From positions 42,622,659 to 42,686,658 of the forward strand of contig CM049313.1 in assembly GCA_026874595.1 (NCBI GenBank): a DNA stretch of 64,000 bases, read 5' to 3'. Numbering within the stretch: position 1 is the stretch's first letter; each line of letters starts with the position of its first letter. A program made the translations under genes and the position numbers. The stretch comes from Sipunculus nudus. Its lineage: Eukaryota; Annelida; Sipuncula; Golfingiida; Sipunculidae. The notes under the pieces were generated by a model. It saw only the letters and a program-made list of their open reading frames with translations, had not been told where the DNA came from and made no database searches. Positions 10,513-22,000 of the stretch are shown in pieces.

Positions 10513-11360
10513 ACCAACTATGATTTTAACAAATAAATTTGCTTTGCTCAGGATCTAAAATGGAATCATCTACGTATCCAGAAACTGAAATAAAGTCAAT
10601 TGCATCCGTGAAACTAATAAAAGTAAAGAAACCCTGCTACCTGAAATCAAAACAATTACATATGCGGGCAGACATACAAACCCGTACATCAACACTACAA
10701 CATTAATCAAAACGCCAAACAATTGTAGGCCTACATACCAAAAAAAAATATTACTTCAAAGTTATTGCTTTAGTTACGATGGCTTTCCGCAAACGTCAAA
10801 CATTTCACAAAGTCCACACATATAAACATGTTTAATTTATTTCACCTTGCCAGAAATCTCAACCGGCACAAATTTTTAAAACCTTTCGAAGCCTAATACC
10901 TATTAGCCAGGTTTACCAAATGTATTCCCCGGAAAATACAAATTCTGTATACTTACCAGAGGTTAAGGTCTCTCAAAGCAAAAGGAAGATGGCGGTGTGA
11001 ATACCTTAATATATCGATCTCTACAAAGCAAATCCTTGGTTTGACTGTAATTACAAGATCCCAAAAGTCTCACTGCCTCAACAGAAAAGGACAATAACTA
11101 TAAATATTCATTGTTAGTGTAATATTTTTTTTTATTCTGTTTAGAACACCGAAATCTAAATTAAACACATTAAACAATTAAACAATCACAAGCACATGGA
11201 TGTCATTGACGCCTGATTGTCTTCTTTTCGTAAACCAGTACTTGGTAAAATCCAAACTCCAACTCCGGGATGGAACTTCACAGTAATGGTCACCGGATAA
11301 GGATTATCACATCCGTGAACCTTGTGGCATACGTGTAATTGTTATTAAACAAAAGTCCAT

Positions 11361-11434
<74 letters not shown>

Positions 11435-11946
11435 GTTGTGTCGGCTCCGGTGATTATTGCTGTAATAATAATTGTATAAACACTAGAAGTCGCGTTCCGG
11501 GTTTTACCAACTACCTTCTATAACAGGCACCTGGACTTGCTGAAACGCGATGGTCGGACACGTTTGAATTTAAAGTACCACATGCAATAAATTTATAGCG
11601 GCAACGACGGATCTTTGGCACTAATCTAACTAAAACTCACCAGGTCCCTGGTAAAATCTAAATGTAGTCAAGAATAAAATCTAAATTACCTCAAAATATA
11701 CCATCGAAAAACGTAAAAACCCTATTCCTCTCAACATTGTTTCCAGTGGTATTAAGGAATCATTCACGAGTCTTTTACCTGTACTGAAGCAGTATGATTC
11801 GTTATGAAGTTGCTGGAATTTTTCAACATATAAACTGAATGATTTATACATGTATTTAATAAATCTGGTTAATCAACATAAGAATTTTTTACACTTATGG
11901 GGGGGGGGGGGGGGCTAGTGACCCCTCCTTTATGGCCGGTCAGTTC

Positions 11947-12014
<68 letters not shown>

Positions 12015-12716
12015 CTCTGCGAGAAAAAACTGACAGGCATTTACTTTTTAATTGGCCGTGGATGAGAACCTGACGGATGGACGCATCAAGTTTTTTACCT
12101 AGCAGTGAACAAACAAAAGTTCTCATTGATCTGCGAAAATCAGATCTTATCCGACATACACATTGTTCTTTGCGGGGCCGAATAAATTTGAGTGTTCAGG
12201 TCCATTGAACAGAAAACAAATCAGGCTATTTTTTTTACTTGTTACACTTTTGTTACACCTATATATATATATTTTAATTATAACAGTACAACACTTACCT
12301 TATTTCGAGCTGAGGTGCGTCGGAGAGTTATTGATGTAATTCAACGATGCTAATCAATTCACCCTTTGCTCATCAGAGAACTTTTTTTATTTTTTGGTTT
12401 CCGATTAATTTTTGCCTTTTTTGCATGGCCTCTTTTATATCTGCATTGGGCATGGTTATATTTGTCACGCAGGCAATTGTTTGCAAAAAAGTATAAAGGT
12501 CGTCAAGATTATTTCACAAAGTGGAAGAATCAAATCCAAAGCCTCATTCGTAAATTGTCTTATTCTCCTTCGCTTTGTCCGAAATGTTCCTTGTCTAACA
12601 GCTTCCTTACGTTTAGCAATCACATTTAAGCTTTCGGATTCTGGATACCTTTGATAGAGACATTTCATCTCTTCGAGGCATTTGCTACCACTCTGACCAT
12701 TTCGTCGTTGAAGCGA
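10513..12716. other. Non-coding stretch with microsatellites
   Basis: Contains (TA)n at about 11364-11431, poly-G at about 11900-11914 and (CT)n at about 11949-12011. Open frames over the CT tract encode only Arg-Glu repeats and are not credible genes. No conserved domain is visible. Confidence 0.7.
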
Positions 12717-13137
12717 TTTTTAGCTCAGCTGGCTTTAAGTAATCTGAGCTATAGCGATCACTCTTTGTCCGTCGCCCGTCCGGCCGTCTGGCCGTCCGGC
12801 CGTCCGTCCGTTAACAGGGCACAAACTGTAACTGCTGGACCTAGAATCTTGTAACTTGACATCCTGGGAGGTTCATAAAAAATCTCCTTGGAAACCTGAA
12901 ATTAGGTCTCTGTTACCCATATTCTTCGAGCTATGGGGCTACGAAGTACCCCCCAGAATAATGGAAAATTTGATCCAAAAGCTCAATTATCTGAACAACT
13001 ATTGTATTAATCACCATGATTCTTTGCATGGATATTGATCACGGAATGTTTCATCAGTTTCTGCAGTCTGGTGGCGCCACCTGTAATTTTCTATTTTTAC
13101 GAATGTTTTTTCTCTATTTTTGAGACCTTAAGATGTG

Positions 13138-13142
13138 GTCAT
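13138..13142. repeat. Target-site duplication GTCAT, left copy
   Basis: GTCAT directly precedes the TG of the 5' LTR and recurs at 17612-17616 directly after the CA of the 3' LTR. A 5-bp duplication is the usual product of a Ty3/gypsy integrase. Confidence 0.93.
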
Positions 13143-13355
13143 TGTGGTGATCTGAGTATATGTTGAGTATAAGGTGGTGTCGCCACCTAGTGGATATGGT
13201 TGTAATAAGATTTCTTTGGGGTCTTTACGGTTGTAGGGAGGAAAAGGGAACAGCGGGATAATGGCGTTCTTGAGAGTGAACGTTGAAAGTTTCTGCGAAA
13301 TCCAATAAAGGATCTTGGACTATACTAGTGTTGTTATTACCTACAAAATACCACA
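13143..13355 (+). repeat. 5' long terminal repeat
   Basis: Starts TGTGGTGATCTGAG and ends AAAATACCACA. It includes CCAATAAAGGATC, a probable polyadenylation signal (AATAAA) that would place the R/U5 border in the last ~50 bp. Confidence 0.95.
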
Positions 13356-13358
13356 GTT

Positions 13359-13370
13359 TGGCGACGGGGA
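13359..13370 (+). promoter_or_regulatory. Putative tRNA primer-binding site
   Basis: TGGCGACGGGGA starts three bases after the 5' LTR; TGG is complementary to the CCA end of a tRNA. Which tRNA is not determined. Confidence 0.6.
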
Positions 13371-13408
13371 AAACCAGCTTTACGTGATAAAAGTAAGTGA
13401 CATTCGCT

Positions 13409-14256
13409 ATGGCTTCATTAGATTTTGGTACCCCTCAACCGTTTCTGTCTTCGCCGGGACCGCCAGCTGTTCCATGGCCGCATTGGCGCCGTATATTTGA
13501 GAACTATATGGTGGCCGCTGAACTTACACAAAAACCACCAACCAGTCAGAGGGCCATTCTACTACATTCTCTCGGTACAGAAGGCCAAAGAATATTTTAT
13601 TCTCTTCCGGAGGAATCAGGGTCCGCTTCAGTATATGACAAAGCAATACTTGCTTTAGAAAGACATTTCAGCCCCGCTGTGAATATTTTTGCAGAACGCT
13701 ACCGTTTCAGACAGAGAAGCCAGCTTGCCGGCGAGACGATAGATGATTACGTCACAGCACTGCGTGAACTTTCTAGCACGTGTGACTTTGAAGCTAAGCA
13801 AGATGATAAGCAAGATGATATGATCCGTGATTAGTGGAAAAAACTAATTCAAAACGTTTGAGAGAACGCTTGTCGATGGAACCAGAGCTTACATTACAAC
13901 GTGCTATGGACATAGCTCGCCGCATTGAAACAGCAGTTAAAGAAGCCGCGTTTATGAAAGAAGCCAAGTCAGAGTCACAGCCTCAAAGAACTGTTTATAA
14001 AGTACGTTCATATCGACGGCCTGTCAACGCGCCTACAGGTGACCGTGCTAGTGACAACACTGCTATACATAAGCAGGCATCCAGTCACAATGCTACTGCT
14101 ACTACTGCAAGTACTGGACTTATGAGATGTTTTCGTTGTGGCTCGACCAGTCATTTAGCAAACAGTACCGCCTGTCCAGCCAGAAATAAGAAATGTGCTG
14201 CGTGTGGTAAGGTTGGACATTTTGCACGTCAATGCAGGAGTAAACCAACTACTACC
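13409..14256 (+). pseudogene. gag: gag (capsid plus nucleocapsid), broken
   Basis: The likely start is the ATG at 13409 (MASLDFGTPQPF). The capsid-like part runs to an in-frame TAG at 13832-13834, just after a small in-frame 12-bp tandem duplication encoding KQDD twice. Sequence homologous to the rest of gag continues in another frame (SMEPELTLQRAMDIARRIE). The nucleocapsid has two zinc knuckles near 14125-14235: CFRCGSTSHLANSTAC and CAACGKVGHFARQC. The second fits CX2CX4HX4C exactly; the first has a longer last spacing. Gag would package element RNA, but the stop and frame change make this copy defective. Confidence 0.88.
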
Positions 14257-16160
14257 AGTATCAGTGTGACACCCCAGTCTGAAAGTACCCCGTGTCAAGT
14301 GAGACAGTTAGAATCAGCCACAGAATTGTCAGAACCTGAGCGTCCATTTGCAGTTCTTGGAGTTTCAAGTACATCGCCACTAAAGTCGATCAAGCAGGAT
14401 GTCAGCTGTACAGTTACAGTCAACAGTATCCCAGTTACCGTGACGGTTGATTCAGCAGCAGATGCTTCATTCATGAATCTGGAACTTTTTGATAAATATT
14501 TCCTGAGGGACAGTTTACTGCCTAGTGCCGAACCTTTCACTTCCTATACAGATAACGTTGTGAACATTATAGGTGTATTTAAAGCTATGGTACATTATAA
14601 AGATAAATCAGTGGTTGCCAACTGGTATGTGGTGGAAAATCAAAAAACCTTGTTAGGTAAAGACCTCATGCAAGGACTTGGTGTGAATATCCATGGTGAA
14701 AGCTTGACTTGTTGTCATCTTGCATGTACCAATGATGCTCATGTTTGTTGCAATGATCATGTTGATTCCATGTCTCTTGATAACCCTTCCTTACATACCC
14801 CTACATGCCAAATTCCTTCCGAATTTCCAGATTTGTTTAATGATGAGTTGGGTCTTATCAAAGGGTTTAAGCACAGAATAAAGTTAAAACCTGGGGCACA
14901 ACCTGTACAGCAGAAAGTAAGACCTGTACCATTTGCTGCTAGAGAACAGTTGTCATTAGAGCTTAATAGATTAGAGAACAGTGGAGTTATTGAGAGAGAG
15001 TTGATGCGTCAGAGTGGGTATCCCCAATAGTAGTCGCATGGAAAAAAGATGGTTCAATACGGGTGTACACAGACCTCAGACGCCTAAATGATTCAATTAT
15101 AGTAGAGAGACACCCAATACCAAACATTGAGGATTTGTTAAGTGAACTACATGGATCAACTGTATTCTCAAGGTTAGATTTAAAGTCAGCATATCATCAC
15201 CTTGAGCTAACAGAGGACTGTAGAGACCTTACTACCTTTATCACACCAGATGGTATGTTCCGTTACAAACGAGTATGCTTCGGTTTGGCATCAGCGCCTG
15301 CCTGTTTTCAGAAACTCATGTCGGCCGTGTTACAGGGCCTGCCAGGAGTTCAATGTTTCATTGATGATGTTATTGTTGCAGGTACAACTAAGAAAGAGCA
15401 TGATTTACGATTAAAACTTGTTCTTTAAAAGCTCAGAGCTACTGGCATCAAACTGAATGCTAAATGTGAATTTGGCCAGTCCCAGATCAAAGTGTTAGGT
15501 CACATGGTTGATAGCCAAGGTCTACATACCAATCCAGATTTGGTGAAAGGTATAGTGGAAGCTCAAATTCCTCAGACAGCAGACCCGATCAATTCTTTCC
15601 TTGGTTTATGTGGTTACTATGCTAAATTCATTCCAAATTATGCCACCATAGTTCATCCTATCAGAGATGTTCAAATGGGCAAGACTTTTCAGTGGTCAGC
15701 CGCCGCAGATACTGCATTTACCAATATTAAGCATGCTATTGTGTATAGCAAAGTGCTTGCATTGTTTGACCCTTCATTGCCTACTATTGTAACATGTGAC
15801 GCTTCTCAGTCAGGTATTGGTGCTTTGATGACTAAGCCTCAAGAGGGGGAAGAGGTGTTAGTGACTTGTGCTTCACGCAAGTTATCGGAGGCAGAAAAGA
15901 GTTATTCTGTTGGTGAGTTAGAAGCTTTAGCATGTGTTTGGTCTATTGAGAAGTGGCACAAATATATGTGGGGTAGGAGGTTTACTTTGAGAACCGACCA
16001 CAAGGCATTAGTTTCACTTTTGTCAACGACAGGAACAGGTCGCAGACCTATGAGAATTGCCAGGTGGAATGCAAGATTATTTTATTATGACTATACAGTG
16101 GAGTACAGACCAGGGGAGCAAAATTTAGTTGCAGATGCACTTAGTAGATTACCTCAGAAC
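14257..16160 (+). pseudogene. pol: pol: protease, reverse transcriptase and RNase H, broken
   Basis: The protease active-site region reads VTVDSAADASF (about 14438-14472), with Ala where the usual D-S/T-G has Gly. The reverse transcriptase begins near 14815 and shows DLRRLNDS, FSRLDLKSAYHHLEL and the catalytic box QCFIDDVIVAG (about 15348-15380). RNase H follows with TCDASQSGIGAL, GELEALACVW and RTDHKALVSLL, retaining the Asp-Glu-Asp residues, and ends with VADALSRLP at about 16150. Lesions: a frameshift at about 15010-15030 that splits the beginning of RT from the rest, and an in-frame TAA at 15426-15428. The element therefore cannot make full Pol. Confidence 0.92.
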
Positions 16161-17345
16161 TGTGTACATACATCAGAAAATACTGCCTGTGATGACTATG
16201 ATATTGTCAGAGTGTGTCAAGTGGCTTTACAGGGAATTTGTATTACAAGTCAGCAGATTACAGATGATACAGATAATGATAATGTGTGCAAAAAAAGTCA
16301 TGGAATATGTACAGAAAGGATGGCCAGTCAAAATGAGCCATGTAGAATGAGATGTTCAACCATATTTTAAGTTGCGAGAGGAATTGTCTATACATCAAGG
16401 AGTGTTGTACAGAGGTGACAGAGTCATTGCTCCTGCTTCACTAAGAAAGCATTTGATTGTCAAAGCCCATGATAGCCATCAGGGCATAGCTAAAACTAAG
16501 AACAGGTTGAGACAATTGTATTGGTGACCAAGGATGGATGTGGAGGTCCAGGAAGCAATAAAGAATTGTGCAGTGTGTCAATTACATGATAAAACTGTGT
16601 GTACAAGAACAGGACCTATGCAAATTGTACCCTTACCTTCAGGTAGTTGGGAGAAACTAGGAATTGACATAGTGGGTCCACATTCATGTTTTCAGGACAG
16701 ATATGCTATTACTCTTGTGGACTATTACAGTAAGCGGCCAGAAGTAATGTTTACTTCTAATGTTACTACAGAAGTGGTCATTGAATTTCTTACATCAGTG
16801 TTTAGTAGGGAAGGTTTTCCTAAAGAGATTGTGACTGATCATGGTCCGCAATTCGATTCAGCTGATTTTGACAAATTCTTAAAAGAAAGGAATATAAAAC
16901 ATGTGCTATCTACCATCCACAAGGTAACAGTGAGGTAGAAAGGTTCAACAAGGTACTAAGTGAATGTGTATTAACAGCCAGAATTGAGAAACAAAATGTG
17001 TCTAAAAAGGACTTTGATGATAGGAAAAGAGTAAGAACTACTGTATTTTTACCTGGACAGTGGGTTAGAGTGAAGAAACCTAGACGTGTGTTAAAGGGAG
17101 AAAGTAAGTTTACAAAACCCTTGAGAGTTAGGGCTAGAGCAGGTCCCAACACGTATGTGTTGGAAGATGGTAAAACCTGGAATATAGAGAGGTTGGTGAG
17201 TTTTAATGGATCAGTTTCTCAAGAGAACGAAAGTGATACTGGTATTATGGATGTAGAATCTTTTACAGAAGGGCAGCCATAACAACCTCGTAGAAATGTA
17301 AGAGACCGCAGACCTCCCAGATGGTTGCAAGATTTTGTTACTGAG
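16161..17345 (+). pseudogene. Integrase, broken and internally deleted
   Basis: A frame change near 16290-16350 separates RNase H from integrase. The HHCC zinc finger is visible (KAHDSHQG, then CAVCQ at about 16570), interrupted by an in-frame TGA at 16525-16527. The catalytic core shows GIDIVGP and VTDHGPQF (two Asp). The Glu-bearing part is present but shifted by one frame at about 16905-16912. Soon afterwards, near 16985-17000, the text jumps from the region just after the catalytic Glu to the C-terminal segment FDDRKRVRTT...GQWVRVKK, so a stretch normally between them is missing. A GPNTYVLEDGK-type C-terminal domain follows. Confidence 0.85.
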
Positions 17346-17385
17346 TAGAATGATTATTGTGAATGTAGATGTACGGAATATTTTT

Positions 17386-17398
17386 ACAGGGGGGAGAA
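17386..17398 (+). promoter_or_regulatory. Polypurine tract
   Basis: ACAGGGGGGAGAA lies immediately upstream of the 3' LTR, the position of the plus-strand primer in LTR retrotransposons. Confidence 0.85.
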
Positions 17399-17611
17399 TG
17401 TGGTGATCTGAGTATATGTTGAGTATAAGGTGGTGTCGCCACCTAGTGGATATGGTTGTAAAAAGATTTCTTTGGAGTCTTTACGGTTGTAGGGAGGAAA
17501 AGGGAACAGCGGGATAATGGCGTTCTTGAGAGTGAACGTGGAAAGTTTCTGTGAAATCCAATAAAGGATCTTGGACTATACTAGTGTTGTTATTACCCAC
17601 AAAATACCACA
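17399..17611 (+). repeat. 3' long terminal repeat
   Basis: 213 bp, same ends as the 5' LTR, about five substitutions (roughly 2.3%) by direct comparison. Followed by the right GTCAT at 17612-17616. Confidence 0.95.
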
Positions 17612-19033
17612 GTCATCTGTTAACAGGGCACAAATCATAATGACTGGACCTAGAATCTTCTCTCTTGACATGCCGGGAGGGCCATGAAAAATCTCCTTTA
17701 AAACCTGAAATGAGGTCTCTGTTACCCATATCCTTCGAGCTATGGGGCTCTGAAATACCCCCCAGAATAATGCAAAATTTGATACAAAAGCTCAAGTATC
17801 TGAGTAACTACTGCATTGATCACTATGATTCTTTGCATGAATAATGATCATGGGATGTTCCATCTCTTCCTGCAGACTGGTGGCACCACCTGTACTGTTT
17901 TACGATTTTTTTCTCTATATTTTCAGACCTGCAATGAAACTGTTATATGTTAACAGGGCAACAATTGTAACCACTGGACCTGGAATCTTCAAACTTAATA
18001 TACAGAGAGGGCCACAAAAAATCTCTGAAATTAGGTCTCTGTTACCCATATCCTTCTAGCTATGGGGCTCTGAAGTACCCCCCAGAATAATGCAAAATTT
18101 GATACAAAAGCTCAAGTATCTGAATAACTACTACATTGATCACCATGATTCTCTGCATGAATATTGATCATGGGATGTTCCATCACTTCCTGCAGACTGG
18201 TGGAGCCACCTGTATTTTTTCCAATTTTACGATTTTTTTTTTCTATATATTTGAGACCTTCAAAGAAGCTGTCATCTGTTAACAGGGCACAAATTGTAAC
18301 CGCTGGACCTTGATTCTTCTAACTTGACATCAAGAGAGGTCCATGAAAAGTCTCTATGAAAACCTGAAATTAGGTCTCTGTTACCCATATCCTTCGAGCT
18401 ATTGGGCTTGTAAGTACTCCTTAGAATAATTAAAATGTGATACAAAAGCTGCAGTATCTGAATAACTAATGTACTGATGGCCATGATTTTTTGCATTCAT
18501 GTTGATCATGGAGTGTTTCATCAGTTCCTGCAGACTGGTGGCGCCACCGATTTTTTTTTAATTTGTACGCATTTTTTTCTCATTTTGGGACTTTCAAATA
18601 AAGCCTCATCTTGTAACAGGGCACAAATCGTAAACACATGACCTAGAATCTTCATGCTTGACATCTAGGGAGCTCCATGAAAAGTCTTCATGGAAATCTG
18701 AAATTAGGTTTCTGTTACCCATATCCTCTGAGCTATCGGGCTCATAAGTACCCCCGAAATAATTAAAAATGTGATACAAAAACGGTGTTTGTTTCTGAAG
18801 AACTCCTCTGAGACCCTTGGAATGATCTTCTGTAACCCGGCATAGTTGTTCCCTCACCTATGTAGTTGTGCATAACAAAGACAGGTGGCACCACCTGCAA
18901 TCCTTTCTGGGCAGTCTGAATCTGGGTGTCTTTTAGATAACAGCCGATATCTCAGGAGTGGCTCAATGTATTGAGCTGATCGAATTCAACAATCCTTGAA
19001 TTCAGCTGAGCGTCATGGCCCATGGGCCACTAG

Positions 19034-22000
19034 TTTCATTAGTGGTACAAATCGGACAACTAATCCCTCCATTGCAAGAAATTCCGATCAACACTTCCAG
19101 CTTTGTTCTCGCGTTCTAATCTTCCATTAAACCGACACCGTTGATCAATGAGTCATTTCTGCAAACGTCCTGAAGTTAGGCCTTGTTATTATTATCTAGG
19201 AAGTATGCGCGGGCCTAAGTCGATCGAATGAATGACCAACAAATATTACTTCAAGGTAGTTATCCAGGCTCGCTTTCCTTTCGATTAAAGATATTCTCTC
19301 CAGTGTAGGCCTCTCACTACCCTTGACGATGGTACGCCTTGGATGGCCAGGGGAAGTAAGTCGTCTGATATTTACGTTAAGTCACCTTATTTTTTTGCAC
19401 AAGCGTCGAGAATAAAAAATGTGACAATAACGATGACATCTGACGTGAATAAGGACGGGTGATATTCGAATGTGAGGATCATTATCTCATTCTGATGAGG
19501 TCATACCAGAGTACACCAGAGGTCATGTCATGGGTCAGGTCATGGGTGAACAGAGTTCATGCCTAGCGTTCATGCCTCGGCAAAATGGTTGTGTCAGTGA
19601 TGGTCTCCTGCTTTTCTCTTCATGATAAAATGATGTTATATCAAATGTAACATAACCAAAACACTACACATGTATGTCAGCAGAGAATTAAAGGATGTAT
19701 AGGTAGAGTGAACATAGTTCATGTTGCATCTAATTCTTGATATAACAGAAGGACCGCTACGATATTTTGTAAGAACATCTTCAAGGCTGGGTATGGCCCG
19801 GGTCCCCGGGTGTGTAATCCTCAGCCTTGCACCAAGGCAACATTGCGACGTACCGCAGAAAATCGCGTTAATGGAAACGTTCTGACGGCGCGATTACCCG
19901 CGCGACATACTGCGCAGTGAATGCTGCGTTCATGGAAAGGCAGCCTAACTTTTTTCCTTTTTTTTCATTACGTCGGGGTAGGAAAGGTGCATTCCAAATT
20001 TATACCCGTACTACCTATATTTCATGTGTCGTCTGTTGCAGTTTATCAACTATTATAAGTGACCTTGATATGGGACACACGGCGAAAAGTTCCTTTATTA
20101 TAGGAAGTAAGCATACGGACTGTGTTTACAAATGCAGATACAGTGTGTTTTCAAGTCAGTTAGCTGGCATTGTTTGTTTTGCTGAGACAGTGGTATTCAC
20201 GATTAATGAATCCTGAATAGTGGCAGTTTGGAGCGATAAGGTAGACTTTTACGTTCTGACAACGTGTGTTCCTTTTAGGTCACGTGATCCTATTATTCTC
20301 AGGCCCAGAGGTCACAATGCCGGGGTCACGAAGTAACATGAATAGAGTTGTGATTAGCTTCCTTGATCTGGTTGACATTAGCCATTATGTTAGGTAGCCT
20401 TCAAAACACCAGTTGTGTGATTTTTATTTCTGTTTAGCATAATATTAAATAACATTTGACTACAGTCAAATATTTTTAAATCAGTGGCTAATCAAACACC
20501 GGTCCTCCACCTACTTGTTAGGAACTTCTTAGAGGAGAGACTTTGGCTTCCCTGTTTTGGACTTAGATTGTGAGAAAATGAAATAGTGGCTTTGTTGTAG
20601 AAACAATATACACTTGTATTCTCTGGTAAAAACAAATATGATCAAAGTTTGTTTCTAAACTTTATAAAGAGGCAAAACTCTTCATCGATTTTTAAATGTT
20701 ATATACGATAAATAAATGCAGACACATAGTTTCTGCTTTGATATCCGACTTTGATATATCTTGAAACAAACAGCCAGGCACTTGCTGTCAACAGTAAAGC
20801 CTTATCAGTAGCTGGGGAGACTGAGTATCCATGATTTATGTTTTCTTTGGGACCAAGATAGGTCAAAAAACGATGTTTCGTGGATCTTTATTAAACATGA
20901 CATGTACATAGATGTGAATGAGAGGAGGAATCCTATTTGAAATAGGGTCATGACCATCACTAGGAGAAATAGTACGATCTGGAATAGGTTTCTGTTTTCA
21001 GTATATATACTTTTATATACATGGTTGTTTGAAATAGATTATGCCTTAAATTTCAGAAATTAGTACATGTATCACCGCAATTGGTTGTGGCAAGTATGGA
21101 GCCGGCTAAGACACATGGAGTGCCATGGCTGACCCATTACCAATCTGTCCTCTTTTCTATAAAAAAAAGTTTGCAAAGTATAGTTTCCTCCTTTAAAATT
21201 ATTTATTACATGTTCAATATGCATGAGCAGCAAAAATACGTAAGCACAATTACAGACATACATTCTGAAAATTATGAATATTTCTTAACAATCATATATG
21301 TATAATATCTCAGAATTCTTTTAGTATTCCTTAATAACCTGTTCAAGGTTCAGTGTTTATTTTTGTTTTAAATCCTTTAACTGCAGCTTTAAAGGTGAAA
21401 GACTACACCCGGCATGTTTATTGGCCACATTTAACACATCGTGCGTGGGTGAACATCATGAATAAGCCCATCCCCTGACCATCGTTTTAGCATATCTTAT
21501 TGCGTATAAAGCTGGGATTCCTTACGTTGGACGTCATAACACCTAAAATATTTCTTTATCCGCTTAAAAGACGCTTAATCTGTAAGATTCAAATCCAACA
21601 ACTCCCACCCCCCCCCCTTCCACTCGCTCCCGCCGCAATTAATAATAACGAGAGGAGGCGGTTCACTATGACGTCATCGGGAAATGAGAAAACAAGACCT
21701 TAGTTTGAAATATGAAATTTTACTAAAAAAATCAATAATATTAATGATACAAATAAACGATATTAGGTGCACCAGAGTATAAATCTTAGTTTGATGTATC
21801 CTAAATATCGTCAATTAATGAGACTGAATCCTGGGGCGTCCTGTTGGAAGTGGCACTTGAAGTTGGTAGTAGCAGTTAAAGTTGGTAATGGCACGGCGAT
21901 CGCGACTCTTAAACGTCCGACTAGCAACAGTCACAATCCCAGACCAGTGGCCGTTCACATGGGAAAGGAACCCCTGGAGACAAAATTATATCGTACTTGC

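Larger units (their letters stand above)
13143..17611 (+). mobile_element. Ty3/gypsy (Metaviridae) LTR retrotransposon, 4,469 bp, degenerate
   Basis: Two 213-bp LTRs (TG...CA) bracket gag, protease, reverse transcriptase, RNase H and integrase sequences in that order, the Ty3/gypsy arrangement. A primer-binding-like site and a polypurine tract sit next to the LTRs and a GTCAT duplication flanks the whole. The LTRs differ at about five of 213 positions, so insertion is fairly recent, yet the internal region has several stops, frameshifts and an apparent integrase deletion. No envelope-like gene is present. It is inserted in the repeat-core element at 12717-19033. Confidence 0.96.
12717..19033. 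mobile_element. Non-autonomous repeat-core element (~320-bp units), split by the LTR element
   Basis: Left end TTTTTAGCTCAGCTGG is followed by CTGAGCT (inverted to AGCTCAG) and a GTCCGTC-rich segment. The core holds about five units starting at (G)TTAACAGGGCACAAA near 12811, 17617, 17949, 18279 and 18612; each contains GAAATTAGGTCTCTGTTACC and TGCAGACTGGTGGCGCCACC. The right end has nested inverted repeats (GAATTCAA/TTGAATTC around 18981-19003, then the palindrome GGCCCATGGGCC at 19017-19028) and finishes CACTAG followed by T. A hairpin then CTAG-T resembles a Helitron 3' terminus. Without the LTR insert it would be about 1.85 kb. It has no coding capacity. Confidence 0.75.

Noticed and set aside
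11869-12126. Arg-Glu repeat protein
   Set aside because: Translation of a (CT)n tract.
12366-12654. Overlapping plus-strand frames of 80-87 codons
   Set aside because: Two frames and the antisense frame are all open, typical of chance; no domain recognised.
19917-20216. 99-codon plus-strand frame
   Set aside because: No recognisable motif, low-complexity start, and no splice or homologous support.
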